A stretch of 64,000 bases of DNA from Saprospiraceae bacterium (GCA_016714765.1 JADKCF010000005.1:62001-126000), one strand, 5' to 3'; positions 1 through 11,183 are shown, counted from the stretch's first letter. Notes: a model not told the origin generated them from the sequence alone. Numbers and translations are program-made.

Positions 1-1
1 C

Positions 2-115
2 GACCTCGAAAACCACACAATAGATATTGTAGCCATCAAAGATATCCCTTCAGGATCTGAAATCACGCTCAATTATCATGGCGAACCAGGAGATGAAGAG
101 CCATTGTGGTTTTGA
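2..115 (+). CDS. SET-domain protein, C-terminal fragment
   Basis: An open frame enters from the left window edge and stops with TGA at 113-115, giving 37 residues. The segment IPSGSEITLNYHGEPGD has the form of the last conserved motif of SET-domain proteins (G-EI-NY), where the Tyr lies near the active site of protein-lysine methyltransferases. Known family role: transfer of methyl from S-adenosylmethionine to lysine; bacterial members are often of unknown substrate. The upstream part is outside the window, so neither the domain architecture nor the substrate can be judged. Frame and stop are seen; the family call rests on this one motif. Confidence 0.55.
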   Translation, partial: DLENHTIDIVAIKDIPSGSEITLNYHGEPGDEEPLWF

Positions 116-157
116 CATTAACCATTGCTGAATGCTAAATACATAAAATGTATAAGA

Positions 158-1424
158 TCAGTTCTGGTAATCTTCCAGTATTTCTATGTCATCCTCATCT
201 TCCACAGCGATGGACGGGGTACCGTTGAAGTTGGTCACTACACCTTTGACTATGATCTTTTTTCCTTCCAAAAACTTGTCAGGCGGATAGCTGAAGTTGA
301 TCATCTGGTCTTTAAATATCGTGACAGTAAATATCTGATTTGGAAATCTCTTGTCCAGATTTAAAAACACATTGCCTTTGGACGACAGTTTGGTAGATAC
401 TACAGTGCCCTGAACCCTGATCTCTCTGCCTGTACCCATCTGTCCTTTGGCCATCACGGTATTGTAACAATTGCGTGGTAATTTGGTGGGATGATCAGGC
501 GTGACATCATCCTGCTCAGCTGACGACATAAAAGGTTTAGGATCTTTCTGGGCCTCCAGTGCCTGCTCACCTCCATCTTCCAGCTGGTAAAAAAAGTCTA
601 TTCCTGTCAGTGCCTCTACATCATCTATACTGGTGGCAAAAGTTTCGAGGGGTGCATCATTTTTGGCATTGGGCATCACAAAGGCGATGGCTTTTTTTGT
701 TGGTAAGGTCCATTGCTACCTTAAAGTATTTTTTAGGTATTGTCACATTGTGGACTGCTCTGGGGATTTTGGACAGGTCTTCACTGAGTACAGGGCCTGT
801 GACAATATATAGTCGGGTATTTGGATTTTTGTACATATAGGCTCTGAAAAGATCTTCCAGTTTGGCCCAACTATCGCGATTGAAGTCAGCAAGCATAGGC
901 GACATATTGGAATATAGATAACTCTCAGACAGGGCTGCCGCCGACCATCTGAAATCTGCAGAAGGTGCCAGGTGCCCACGATCGTACCCGAATGCATCAT
1001 ATACAAATGTACTGTCCGGTTTCATCGTTTTTAAAAAATAATCAGATTCGACTGCTGTCCCTGTGCGAACCATTGAATCGGGCCTGAAATCATTGGACCG
1101 GCCTTCAGACCCAAATCGTATGTCGGGTGATATGACATGAGCCACCCACTTTGGTTGTTCGTGTTTTTCGCTGTACACCAGAGACATTGCCTTGTGATGG
1201 ATGACTTCTTCTCCAAGCTCTGTTTTCGGCAACAATATCCCGGTGATTTCCTGGCGGATCTCTTTTAGTTTTAATGTTTCGACGCCGCCCTGGAGTCTTT
1301 TTATCATGGCATTGTAGTGCGAGATAGAGTCGTTTTTGATTCGTATTTGGGATAAAATTTCCTGCTGTGCAAAGGCATTGACAGTCAAAAAAATGAGTGT
1401 AACACTCAATATGGATGCTTTCAT
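158..1424 (-). CDS. Secreted DNA/RNA non-specific endonuclease (NUC1) with C-terminal OB-fold, frameshifted
   Basis: Two overlapping minus-strand frames make one gene. The first has a signal peptide (MKASILSVTLIFLTVNAFAQ, so I choose the ATG at 1422-1424 over the upstream one) and the catalytic DRGH motif of the beta-beta-alpha-metal NUC1 family near residue 150, followed by the N-rich helix (SNMSPMLADFN). It breaks at a run of seven A near 690; removing one A restores KKAIAFVMPNAKND and joins the second frame. The last ~80 residues (GREIRVQGTVVS to DDIEIL) look like an OB-fold nucleic-acid-binding domain, a fusion seen in Bacteroidota nucleases. Expected role: periplasmic or extracellular Mg-dependent cleavage of DNA and RNA. 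The frameshift is in a homopolymer and may be a sequencing error. Confidence 0.8.
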
Positions 1425-1494
1425 GTACGGATGGTGTGAATTACTATTAAAACGGGTATTAAAAAAAATTATGCTTTTTAGGGCATAAAGCAAA

Positions 1495-1957
1495 AAAGGG
1501 GGTTTGATGTTATCATGGAACCGACATTAAAGAAATGCACGAGTCCTGATTTTTAAACTTGTTTTCCATCCTTTAGGTTCATTATTTTCTGGAAAATAGT
1601 TAAAAAACCTGAAATAATGCCAGGCTTTAACCCATGTCATATTACACACACAGAAAAAAAAACCATCACCGGCATTGCTGCTAATGCTTGCCGAAGTTTA
1701 TTAGCTGCTGTGATAGCATCCGGATTTGTTGGAAGTTGTCTAAGTAATCTGGTTTTGGTGAGGGCTTCTGGACAAGAAATATAATCAAGTCACAATCCAT
1801 AAAATTTACTTTTATCGTTCAATGTCACAAATGAAAGGCTACATGGGTCATATGGAATCCGTAACCCACCGTATACAGTTTGTGTCAAGCATATTGATGA
1901 CATAACATTATCAAGCCAATAAGATTGACTACATTAAAAAACATCCTTGTTTTCATT
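1495..1957. other. Intergenic region with M23-like gene debris
   Basis: No intact gene. Positions about 1865-1925 match a segment at about 9847-9915 (ATCCGTAACCCACC... TATACAGTTTGTGTCAA... TTGATGACATAACA). Both lie just downstream of an A-type lipoprotein gene. On the minus strand the 9850 copy runs into the M23-like gene fragment, so this is probably the decayed 3' border of the same repeat unit. Nothing recognisable in 1495-1860. Confidence 0.4.
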
Positions 1958-3057
1958 TTATTTAAGTTTTATAGTTTTATAAAATTCCTTGAATTCTACA
2001 TCTTGATTTGTGCCGTCAGGTAAAGTCAATTTTACCTTAATATTGCCTATGTTTTGATGAGAAAATATATTTAAAAAATCCTTTTGAATATTTAAACTAG
2101 CATCATTTTTATAATTAAATGATCTCATAAATTTATCTTTTCTTATAACATAATATTTGTTTTCACTCACACCAAATTCAGTAATTGCATGACCAATTGT
2201 ACCATCCAACTGACAATTTTCAAAACTTTCTTCATAAACTAAACTACCATCGTTTACTTTGTGTACTGTAAAATGAAACTTAATATTTTCGTCCCATTCC
2301 GGGCTAAGGCATGTCATATTGAATACATACTTCCCATCAGCACTTATACTAGCATTATGGGAAGTGCCACCGTATTTATGCGAAAATATTTTACACCTAA
2401 CGAATCATAAACTTCTACATAATGCGCACCATATCCTGGCCCGAAATATTCCATATTTTCCGTATAAGTGTCAGGGTTCCAAAATATTTCATAGGTCACC
2501 GTTATATATTTATCAGCTGTATACTGATGTGAAATAGATGCCATTCCTCTTTCAAAATCAAAATCATTTGGGATCTCATCAAATATTTCACTTGGTAGAT
2601 ATTCACGTAAGTCGTACTTATTTTCTGTTCCTTTTTTATACAAAAAATATGAAAAATTTGACGTATATGATTCATTTTTTCTTTTGAAACCCTGAGCATG
2701 GAATGGGTTTTCATTGACTATATCTATTTCTTTGATTACATTTTTAGTCTTGCTATCTTTGAATACTAGGATTTTACGAGCATAATTATACTCATCATAC
2801 TGTTCAAACTGATTTTTCTCTTGATTGAAATATTTAAATGTTATTAATTCAGGTAGACTTGTTCTGATAAGTGTCGATGTGTCGATTTTTACAACATCCA
2901 TTGTCGCATTAGAAGTATCAACCATATCGTTAGGAGAAAAGGCAACTTTTTTTTCTTTCCCAGCATCTTTCACACCGCCACATCCACCACATCCTAGTGA
3001 CACAATAATCAGTGCCCCGATGGGTACGCATAACAAAACACGTAAATAATGGCTCAT
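1958..3057 (-). pseudogene. Array lipoprotein A (A-type body), frameshifted
   Basis: Starts at MSHYLRVLLC (ATG 3055-3057); a hydrophobic stretch ends in SLGC, with Cys23 as probable lipidation site, followed by GGCGG. The body has motifs such as VYDSLGVK followed by SADGKYVFN, a 'label then value' pattern typical of beta-propeller-like repeats. A missing T near 2390 (compare the longer T run in unit F at about 10375) shifts the frame; the second part then reads through to a stop at 1958, ending KTIKLK. Function unknown; probably an exported or surface lipoprotein. Closest relative in the window is unit F. Whether the single shift is real or a read error cannot be told from sequence. Confidence 0.7.
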
Positions 3058-3143
3058 TTTTTTAGTTTTTTGCGTGAAGGTATGGATTTCATAATAAATC
3101 CGCGTTTCTCTGATGTTCATATTTTAATCATTTTTTGTTAAGA

Positions 3144-3151
3144 CAAAGATA
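3144..3151 (-). promoter_or_regulatory. Candidate -7 element (TATCTTTG) of array unit A
   Basis: On the minus strand TATCTTTG matches the Bacteroidota sigma-ABfr -7 consensus TAnnTTTG. It lies in the conserved upstream block and recurs in units B and D (exact); units C, E, F and G carry AATCTTTG or AAATCTTTG variants. No convincing -33 TTG is seen 19-21 bp upstream. If used, transcription would begin about 25 nt before the MNIRE codon and about 85 nt before the MSHY start. Confidence 0.4.
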
Positions 3152-3264
3152 TGGCACTATTTTTGAATTAAGTATGGTCAGAATTGACGTATTCAAGTCA
3201 AAAATGAATGACTATAGGTAAGAAATGAGGTTTAGTATTACATAACTTTAAAAAAATAAACACT

Positions 3265-3360
3265 ATGACACACGCAGGACAAAAAATCAAGATGCTACGG
3301 GATAGCAAATCATGGTCGTGAACAGTTGGCTGAAAAGGTGGGCATATCTGTAGAAATCAA
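3265..3360 (+). pseudogene. Remnant of an XRE-family HTH regulator
   Basis: A plus-strand ATG opens MTHAGQKIKMLRDSKSWS and then stops. One base out of frame the text continues REQLAEKVGISVE. Together this matches the N-terminal helices of Cro/CI-type regulators (G-KIK-LR-...-SREQLAEKVGIS-). Only about 30 codons remain and the gene has no C-terminal part. It lies between array units A and B on the opposite strand, replacing the M23-like debris found between other units. Seen: the two in-frame pieces. Inferred: family and decay. Confidence 0.5.
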
Positions 3361-3396
3361 AGGATTTCAATTTTTATGCTGAAACTAATTGGTTTT

Positions 3397-4499
3397 TTAA
3401 TTTATTTTAGAAACTAGTATTTCATAAGATTTATAATCCTCTGGACTCCCATCAGGCAATTTTAAATTTTTCATCGACTCATGAAATTTATATTGATTGT
3501 ATTTCCCAGCTAATTCAAGTTCAATGTCATACACTTTATAATATACTATTTTTTTGTATGGTTCTACAATGACCCTTAAAAATCGATCATCATTATCATA
3601 TATTATTTGTATCAATGAGTCTTTAACAAAAAAATTAGGATCATTATAGCTAAATTCTTGGGGAAAAATAGCCTTGTCGATAGGATTAAAGTCATAAAAA
3701 TATCCTAACCCAAAATTAGAAAATCGATGATGATCAAGAGTTATTTCAGGTTCATCGCCACATGACCAATTCCAGTAAGTTGAAATACAAATATTTAGAT
3801 CAGATGTAAATTGGTATTGTTCACCTATGCTATTATAATCCAAGGTTCTCTCTAGCTCTCCTTTGTAATTATAAATATTTATTAAAGAGAAGTGTCCTAA
3901 GGTGCAATTATTTTTATCAAAAATTTGAACACTTTTGGTGATTGCAAATCCAATGTTTTTTACAACATTATTGTCAAACAAATAATTAATACCTTGGCCA
4001 AATCCATCTATGTAAAATGCCTTATTTTCTACTCTTTTGGGAATAATTAATCCAAGATTATTCATTTTTTCAAATATTTTATTTCTGTTATTATCATTTA
4101 CATAGATAGATCCTTCTTTATTTTCAACTTCGTCTCTCAATTTATTTAATTCTGCTATTTCTGGGAAATCATTTATATCTTTTTTGCCAAGATATTTACC
4201 GTCATCATCAAATAAGTGATAAACTTTAAATATAGGTTCATATGAAATGATATCTTCTATCACTTCACCTTTCGGGATATGATCAAGCATGTTATTCATT
4301 TTGGGGAAATCAGCAGGAAAACTATAGGACTTTTAGCTTTTACAATATTGCTGGTTTTATTTTCGATTGATGTATCCGTATTTAAGGATATTTTTTCTTT
4401 CCCCACATACTTCACACCACTACACCCACCGCATCCTAGTGATACGATGATCAGTGCCCCGATGGGAAGGCATAATAATGCACGTAAATAATTGCTCAT
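3397..4499 (-). pseudogene. Array lipoprotein B (unique body), frameshifted
   Basis: The shared leader begins at the ATG 4497-4499 (MSNYLRALLC, Cys-Gly-rich site CGGCSG). After 60 residues the frame stops at TGA overlapping an ATG at 4299; inserting one C in the CC run near 4322 joins SPIVFPADFPKMNNMLDH and restores one gene of about 365 residues. The body resembles none of the other units: VYHLFDDDGKYLGKKDINDFP, a Trp/Cys motif YWNWSCGDEP, and a C-terminal region ending SKIN. It has alternating strand-like segments and no recognised catalytic motif. Same orientation and spacing as its array neighbours. Function unknown; probably a surface or periplasmic lipoprotein. Confidence 0.65.
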
Positions 4500-4639
4500 T
4501 TTTTTAGTTTTTTGCGTGAAGGTATGGATTTCATCATAAATCCGCGTTTCTCTGATGTTCATATTTTAATCATTTTTTGTTAAGACAAAGATATGGCACT
4601 ATTTTTGAATTAAGTATGGTCAGAATTGACGTATTCAAG

Positions 4640-4735
4640 TCAAAAATGATCAAAGGTGCGGAAGCCTGGAGATTGTGCATTTATTGTGCTCAGGCACAGA
4701 CAAAGCAATGCCATAAGATATTTATTACGTATCAT
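4640..4735 (-). pseudogene. 31-codon remnant of the M23-like gene (N-terminus only)
   Basis: Minus-strand ATG at 4733-4735 encodes a signal peptide and GFRTFD, nearly identical to the start of the M23-like gene at 6530, then reads HF and stops where the upstream block of unit B begins. It starts 27 bp after the stop of unit C, the same arrangement as at 6562/6530. This is best read as an internal deletion that fused the peptidase N-terminus to the unit B leader. No peptidase residues remain. Confidence 0.65.
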
Positions 4736-4761
4736 GATTTAATAATTTAGAATTTTATACT

Positions 4762-6006
4762 TTATTTTTCTAAAATAGATATTTGCTGGAACTGGAATTT
4801 TTTCAAATAATACTTCCAAGTTTTATTCTGAGTGGTTTTCCATTCTTTACTTAATAATGACCATTCATCATGAGTCCACAGCTTTTTATAAATTAAATTC
4901 GTTTTATCATCGAAAAAAACAAAATAATCATAAACACCATCTTTATCGTTAGGGGTTGAATATGAAACACTTAATAGATCTTGATCTAATGAAGCTCCGC
5001 CACCTTGGATTGCCAGTTTACCATCATCAGTGTATTCAGAATAGACAAGTTTTTGGTCTTTGAGTCTCATCAGCGCCCAACCTTCACGCTCAATCGTCCC
5101 AAATGGATTGTTAGTGGTAGCTAAGCCTAGTCCACCAAAGGTGTACAGCATATATTCACCATTATTGCTCACTGCGGCTCCATCAACTGAAGGAAGATCT
5201 TTGAGCTCGTACTTAAGATTGCCGCTTAAATCATAAATGTGCAGAGTATGCTTCACTCCGATGATCTTGCTAGTGGTCTCGTCAATGCCAAATGATTTAG
5301 TCGTTTCCATTGATCGAAGTTCATAATTGACGATTACGTAGTTGCCCTCCGATCTTACATAGGTAAACAAAGAATATTCTGTGGGTTTCATACCTTGATC
5401 TTGTTTTGAATATGGTATCACTTCCATTCCTTCTGATGAGAAATGATGGTAGGTCAATCTCCGGTGTTTAACATCTTGATATGGTCTATTAGCCCATATG
5501 TCGATAGTCTTTTGACTGTTGCGCCGATCATCCAAAAACTCAATCTTCTCAGCCTGATCTACAAAATAAAATACCTTAGATAGCTCTTTGGGGTATCGTC
5601 TATACAATATCACAGTAGGTGAAAACTGTATTATTCTATTTATAAAATAGTCTTTGTCCACATACTCTGACCATACGGTCTTCCATGCATCTCCACCTCT
5701 ATGTGCCGGATCCATTTCGAAACTTACATCTTTACCAAATACATTTCGCTGAAGACGGAATGGAACAAGATGTGGGTTTTCCTTGTACCATTGAGCCTGT
5801 AGTGAATCTTGAGACATTTCGGCTTTGTTATCGCTTAATTCTTTTGCCTGTGCAATTTCGACCTGCTTATCCTTCTCACTATCAGAGTGCATTTTTTCTT
5901 TTGGTTGGTTTACTTTCTTTAACCCTCCACAGCCTCCACATCCTAGTGACACAATAATCAGTGCCCCGATGGGTACGCATAACAAAACACGTAAATAATG
6001 GCTCAT
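4762..6006 (-). CDS. Array lipoprotein C (C-type body), intact
   Basis: The only full-length, undisturbed member: 414 residues from ATG 6004-6006. In this unit the upstream MNIRE codons are out of frame with the lipoprotein because of an insertion (GTGTGTGAAGG), which supports MSHY as the real start for the family. After the SLGC-GGCGG lipidation site comes a Lys/Glu/Asp-rich linker (residues ~30-65), then a globular body. The motif LHIYDLSGNLKYELKDLP followed by VSNNGEYMLYTFGG is a beta-propeller-like blade, and a Trp/Lys-rich tail follows. Closest relative is the broken unit D. Ligand and function are unknown; membrane-anchored export is inferred from the signal. Confidence 0.75.
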   Translation of the reverse strand: MSHYLRVLLCVPIGALIIVSLGCGGCGGLKKVNQPKEKMHSDSEKDKQVEIAQAKELSDNKAEMSQDSLQAQWYKENPHLVPFRLQRNVFGKDVSFEMDPAHRGGDAWKTVWSEYVDKDYFINRIIQFSPTVILYRRYPKELSKVFYFVDQAEKIEFLDDRRNSQKTIDIWANRPYQDVKHRRLTYHHFSSEGMEVIPYSKQDQGMKPTEYSLFTYVRSEGNYVIVNYELRSMETTKSFGIDETTSKIIGVKHTLHIYDLSGNLKYELKDLPSVDGAAVSNNGEYMLYTFGGLGLATTNNPFGTIEREGWALMRLKDQKLVYSEYTDDGKLAIQGGGASLDQDLLSVSYSTPNDKDGVYDYFVFFDDKTNLIYKKLWTHDEWSLLSKEWKTTQNKTWKYYLKKFQFQQISILEK

Positions 6007-6148
6007 TTTTTAGTTTTTTGTGTGTGAAGGTATGGATTTCACCATAAATCCGCGTTTCTCTGATGTTCATAATTTAATCATTTTTTGTTGGGACAAAGAT
6101 TTAGCACTATTTTTGAATTAAGTCTGGTCAGAATTGGACGTATTCAAG

Positions 6149-6530
6149 TCAAATACATGACCAAAATGCCCAGGTATGGCTGCCATTGCCCTCGTCATCG
6201 GTGACATTGACCAATCCATATTTATACTCTTCTTTCCCCATGAGTAAGTCTGTCGAAATCAGCTATGATACCTGCCTGCGGGCTTACGATCATCCACCAT
6301 CGCTGCCCCTCTCCTGCACCTTGACTGGTATTGAAATCTATACCGCCATGCCAATACGTCTTGGCCAGATTTCTCGGCCCGAAGTCATCAGCAACAGCAT
6401 TGGTCGGCATGGTTTGTACTGTACCGATGATACCGGAGGACTGGTCAAAGGTACGGAAGCCCGGGGATTGTGCATTGATTGTGCTCAGGCATAGGCATAG
6501 CAATGCCAGTAGAAATGTGATATTTCTCAT
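6149..6530 (-). pseudogene. Truncated M23-like peptidase gene between units D and C
   Basis: Longest surviving copy. ATG at 6528-6530, signal peptide ending INAQ, then DFGPRNLAKTYWHGGIDFN, which carries the H-x-G-I-D metal-ligand motif of M23 (lysostaphin-type) endopeptidases. A one-base shift after LTHGE (about 6238) interrupts EYKYGLVNVTDDEGNGSHTWAFWSCI, and TGA follows at 6149-6151. At about 128 residues it lacks the second half of an M23 domain, including the C-terminal HxH motif, so it cannot be a functional peptidase. It starts 32 bp after the stop of unit D. Partial copies recur upstream of units B, D, E, F and G. Confidence 0.7.
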
Positions 6531-6561
6531 TTTATCTCTATTTTAAAAAATTATTATTTAG

Positions 6562-7740
6562 TTATTTCTCCTCTATTTTGAATTGGTCAAAATTGAACTT
6601 ATTTATATAATATTTCCAATCCATATTACCAGTAATTTTGTACTCTGTCGCAATTTGATCAAATTCATTCCGAGTTAAATTTTAATATATATTGTAGTTT
6701 TATCATGATCAAAAAAAATCATTCTATCGTAATCAATATCATTTGAAGGTGTGGAATATGCATTGTGTAACAACGTTTGTTGCATACTTAACCTATTAAA
6801 AGCCAATTTCCCATCATCTGTATATTCCTGATACACTACTTTCTGGTCTTCCAGTCGCATCAGTGCCCACCCTGGGCGCTCTATGGTGCCAAAAGGGCTA
6901 TTGGCAGAAGCCAGGCCCATACCGCCAAAGACGTACATCATGTACCGTCCATCATTACTCACCACTGCTTCATCGATAGATGGCAATTCTTTTAGTTCGT
7001 ACTTAAGATTTCTGCAAATCATATATATGTAGTGTGTGTTTTACTGCCACCACATCACTCGCTTCCATGCCCCATTGTTTGCTGTTCTTGATGGATCTCA
7101 GCTCATAATTCACAATTACATGATTGCCTTCAGACCGCACATCAGTAAACAGACTGTATTCATTTGGGGTAATGGGTGATTTTTGCTCTGAATAAGGGAT
7201 AGTACCCATGGCTTCACTATCAAAATTCCAATAGGTCAGTTTAGCATTATTTAAGCTTTGGTAAGGCCTGTTCTTCCAAATATCGACTGTCCTGATAGTT
7301 TTATAAGTGGTATCCAAAAATTCAATTTTTTCCGGCTGATCCAAATAAAAAGTTTTTTTACACTTCTTTTGGAAATCTACTGTATAAAAGAACTGTGGGA
7401 GATAGCTGGTAAATTCTATTCTTTCGTTCAAATCTGGTGTCATCAACATTTTCTTCCCAAATCGTTGTCCAGGCTTCACCACCAGGATGGTTGGGGTTTA
7501 TTATCAAGTCAATGTCTTTACCTAGATAATTTCTTGTAAGCGGTATTTCTGGATCGGGCTTCCAGTTAGGGTCACGGAGACCATTTTGTGAGATGACTGT
7601 ATCTTTATTAATGTCTGAATTTGACGTTTTCAATACTGCCTCTTGTTGTACTTTGCCACTTCCACATCCACCGCATCCTACACAATAATTAAAATACCAA
7701 TGATAGGTATCGATAACAATGCACGTAGATGACCACTCAT
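6562..7740 (-). pseudogene. Array lipoprotein D (C-type body), several frameshifts
   Basis: Starts MSGHLRALLSIP at ATG 7738-7740. A 4-bp deletion (TCAC of GTGTCACTAGG) destroys the frame just before the lipidation site GCGGCGSG. Two further shifts occur near 7370-7480 and 7010. The final part is out of frame from 6675 on: NEFDQIATEYKITG... and KFNFDQFKIEEK up to the stop at 6562-6564, matching the tail of unit C. The protein would be about 390 residues and clearly parallels unit C throughout (for example NPFGTIERPGWALMRLEDQK). With at least four lesions it is more likely genuinely decayed than only misread. Confidence 0.65.
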
Positions 7741-7880
7741 GACTTTTATATTTTTTCTTAAGGTATGGATTTCATCATAAATCCGCGTTTCTCTGATGTT
7801 CATATTTTAATCATTTTTTGTTAAGACAAAGATATGGCACTATTTTTGAATTAAGTATGGTCAGAATTGACGTATTCAAG

Positions 7881-8001
7881 TCAAATACATGACCAAAATG
7901 CCCAGGTATGGCTGCCATTGCCCTCGTCATCGGTGACATTTAGCAATCCATACTTATACTCAGCTACTCCGTGCGTGAGTTTATCGAAGTCTGCTATGAT
8001 G
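7881..8001 (-). pseudogene. 3' fragment of the M23-like gene upstream of unit D
   Basis: Reads GIIADFDKLTHGVAEYKYG and continues to TWAFWSCI, then stops at TGA 7881-7883. It is homologous to the last 40 codons of the gene at 6149-6530. No start codon and no catalytic residues. It abuts the upstream block of the next lipoprotein unit, as in the other units. Confidence 0.65.
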
Positions 8002-8216
8002 CTTCACGTGTTTTGACAGTAGAATTTAGTTCTTTTCTTTCAGAACTAGTAATTTTATATTTATATATGCTGATAAATTTTTCATATTATTTAATTTTAA
8101 AAAAAAAGAAAATGAAAAATAGCTGTGATGCCATATTAGTTCACGGTGTAAAATTTATGAATTAAGTCGTAGATTACTTCAATAGATCTATCAATAGCAA
8201 ATGCCTTTTTAGAGAA
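8002..8216 (-). repeat. Conserved spacer downstream of E-type gene, copy 1
   Basis: About 215 bp nearly identical to 11306-11532 and 13115-13344; each lies between the stop of an E-type gene and an M23-like fragment. It contains the inverted repeat TAGTTCT-TTTCTTTC-AGAACTA (stem 7, loop 8) near 8030, which might act as a weak terminator or a processing hairpin. No coding potential was seen on either strand beyond short chance frames. Confidence 0.6.
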
Positions 8217-9573
8217 CTAATCTTGCTTAGGCTTATAAGGCAAAGGAAGTTTTATCTTTTGGATCAAATCAGGGTAGAGAGAACCATAACCTTTCAATAA
8301 GTAAAGCGTATCACTTTTTATCATAGGAACTAAAGCACTATTTTTGTAAATGGGATAATATTTCCCTTTAGATAGGTCAGATTTTGGTAATATTCCAATA
8401 CCAGAAAACAATCCTGTCATATATTCTTTGTGGCTATAATGTGGTCTCACTGAAAATTCGCAAATAATATGACTTTTTGTGTTTATAAATTTATCAAATC
8501 TTGCATTTAAAGTTGTATCCATTCCAAAAATCTTTTTTAAATCAATTTTTTGAAGAACATTATTTTTATCAAAGTACTGTAAATGTTCTCCTTCATTACC
8601 GACATATGTACAATTACTTCCTTCCATATAACTTTCAAATTCACTGCAATTTGTAAGATACTTCTTCAGAATCAAATCACCATCCAAGGTATAAACTTCT
8701 AGTCCATCGGCCTGTTCCTCTGAAAACGTTAATATATTTATTAATTTAAAGTTACCTGAATTGTGATATAACCCATTAAAATTGCTAAATTGGGCATGTT
8801 TACCACTTGGTCTCTTCTCCCATTTTTTAATTAGCTGTCCGTTACTTAGCTTATAATTTTCCAAATAACTTTTATAGGTATTTTCATCATAAAATAAACA
8901 AACAATATCACTTGCATCATCTGTCATTATAAATCCTGCCAATGCTTTATTTTGATTTAAAATAGTACCCGAAATAGAAAATTCATTTTTATCTGCTGAA
9001 TATACAGTTACCTTATCTGGATATTCACTCATTATTACAAAACCTTTTCCATTATTAAAAGGATAAAGGGCATCGTGAGATTCATAATTATCTTCGCCTA
9101 CGGCTGGTATAATCCCTTTACTCAATATTTCATTACTAGTATTGCGTATCTCTACATCAAAAAAATATTGCTTTGCCAATTTATTCTCTTTTGAGTTTGT
9201 ATTTAAGCATATATTTTTGATTCCCAGATATCTCAAGCTTTTCATCAGTTGCGATTTCTATTTCTTGTTGTTTTATACCGTCATACAGTTGATATTTTCT
9301 TCCCATATCTTCAGACTGTAGTATATAATGATCATATACTTCCCTTATATCTGCATCTACAAGTGGTAACATAGGAGCATCCTTAAGTATGCCTAGATCA
9401 AATTCGGTAGAAAAAGGTGATTGACTTGCTGGATTGCTGGTAATAACAGGTATTTCCTTTTTATCATCAACAGCTGCAATTTTCGAAGTACCCCCACATC
9501 CACCACATCCTAGTGACACAATAATCAGTGCCCCGATGGGTACGCATAACAAAACACGTAAATAATGGCTCAT
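8217..9573 (-). pseudogene. Array lipoprotein E (E-type body), one frameshift
   Basis: Shared leader from ATG 9571-9573 to the CGGCGG site, then TSKIAAVDDKKE and an E-type body of about 420 residues. The frame breaks once near 9186 (KLKENKLAKQYF expected from units G and H); the rest runs intact to the stop at 8217, ending LPYKPKQD. Propeller-like elements: VYTLDGDLILKKYL and LQYFDKNNVLQKIDLKKIFG. Large parts are identical in DNA to unit G, while other stretches differ strongly, a mosaic pattern. Function unknown; predicted membrane-anchored and exported. Confidence 0.7.
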
Positions 9574-9712
9574 TTTTTTAGTTTTTTGTGTGAAGGTATG
9601 GATTTCATCATAAATCCGCGTTTCTCTGATGTTCATAATTTAATCAATTTTGTTGGGACAAAGATTTAGCACTATTTTTGAATTAAGTATGGTCAGAATT
9701 GACGTATTCAAG

Positions 9713-9850
9713 TCAAAATACATGACCAAAATGCCCAGGTATGGCTGCCATTCCCTTGTCATCGGCGACATTTAGCAATCCATACTTATACTCAGCTACT
9801 CCGTATGTGAGATGATCGAAGTCTGCTATGATGCCAGCCTGTGGGCTTAA
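9713..9850 (-). pseudogene. 3' fragment of the M23-like gene upstream of unit E
   Basis: Same C-terminal segment (SPQAGIIADFD- to WAFWSC-) with extra single-base changes, including an added A in the stop region. It extends a little further upstream than the other copies, reaching the AAGCCCACAGGC segment that also occurs in the copy at 6290, and then joins A-type downstream DNA at about 9850. Confidence 0.6.
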
Positions 9851-9943
9851 TCCGTAACCCACCATATACAGTTTGTGTCAACATAATTGATGACATAACA
9901 CTATCACGCCAATAGATTGGCGATAAAAATATTCTATTTTTCA

Positions 9944-11044
9944 TTATTTTAGTTTAATTGGATCTTTGTAATAGTCGTAAATATCAACCTTAAATGAACC
10001 ATCTAAAAGCGTAATTTTAGTTGCTCGATCTCATGTAATAATATTAAATCTACATTTGTAAATTCTTTAAAAGTCAGCCACAAAGTTTCCCCTAGAATAT
10101 CGAAAATCTTTACTTGTGCCGTTGTTCATTTTAATACCATAACCAATAATATTTTCTCCAGAAATTGTTTGGACTCCGCCATTTCCGCCGTCCCTCATAC
10201 AATTCTCAAACTTCTCTTCATATACTAAGCTACCATCACTCACTTTGTACACAGTAAAATGGTACCTTATATTTTTATCCCATTCTGGGCTAAGGCATGT
10301 CATATTGAATACATACTTCCCATCAGCACTTATACTGGCATTATGGGAAGTGCCACCGTATTTATGCGAAAATATTTTTATACCTAACGAATCATAAACA
10401 TCTACTTGATGCACCCCATAACCAGGACCAGTCCATTCTCCATTATCGCTGTAAGCATCGGGCAACCATTCGATTCCATAAGTGACGGTGGCGTAATTAT
10501 CCCCTATATTTTGAGATGAAATGGAAGCCATTGCACGATAAAATGGAAAATCATTAGGAATCTCATTAAAAACTTCTTCAGGTAAATAATCTCTCAACTC
10601 AAACTTGCTTTCTGTTCCTTTCTTCATTAAAAAATAATAAAAATTCTCCTTGCCAGGCTCTATTCTTCTTTTGAATCCTAGGGCATGAAATGGGCTAACT
10701 TTTGACTATATCTATTTCTTTGATTATATTTTTAGTCTTACTATCTTTGAATACTAGGATTTTGCGAACATAATTATATTCATCATACTGTTCAAACTGA
10801 TAATTCTGTTGATTATAATATTTAAATGTTATTAATTCTGGAAAATCTGTTCTGATGAATGTCGATGTGTCGATTTTTACAACAGCCATTGTCGCATTAG
10901 AAGTATCTATTCTATCCTTAGGAGAAATGTCAACTTTTTTTTCTTTCCCAGCATCTTTCACACCCCCACATCCACCACATCCTAGTGACACAATAATCAG
11001 GCCTTGATGGTACGCATAACAAAACTCGGAAAATAATGGCTCAT
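9944..11044 (-). pseudogene. Array lipoprotein F (A-type body), several frameshifts
   Basis: ATG at 11042-11044. The signal peptide is disrupted by small deletions (the stretch CCTTGATGG replaces CCCCGATGGG), so the leader stops early. The body reads in frame from 10991 to 10695, shifts, then from 10627 to 10067, shifts again and ends DPIKLK at 9944-9946. Body is homologous to unit A (SHKYGGTSHNASISADGKY). At least four lesions suggest a non-functional gene. F helps to reconstruct A, and the two differ most in the last ~80 codons. Confidence 0.65.
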
Positions 11045-11183
11045 TTTTTTAGTTTTTGCGTGAAGGTATGGATTTCATCCATAAATCCGCGTTTCTCTGA
11101 TGTTCATATTTTAATCATTTTTGTTGGGACAAAGATTTGGCACTATTTTTGAATTAAGTCTGGTCAGAATTGACGTATTCAAG

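Noticed and set aside
7971..8165. Plus-strand ORFs in array spacers (also 11170-11406)
   Set aside because: They span the antisense of M23 debris and the spacer, start at different codons in each copy and have no protein-like features.
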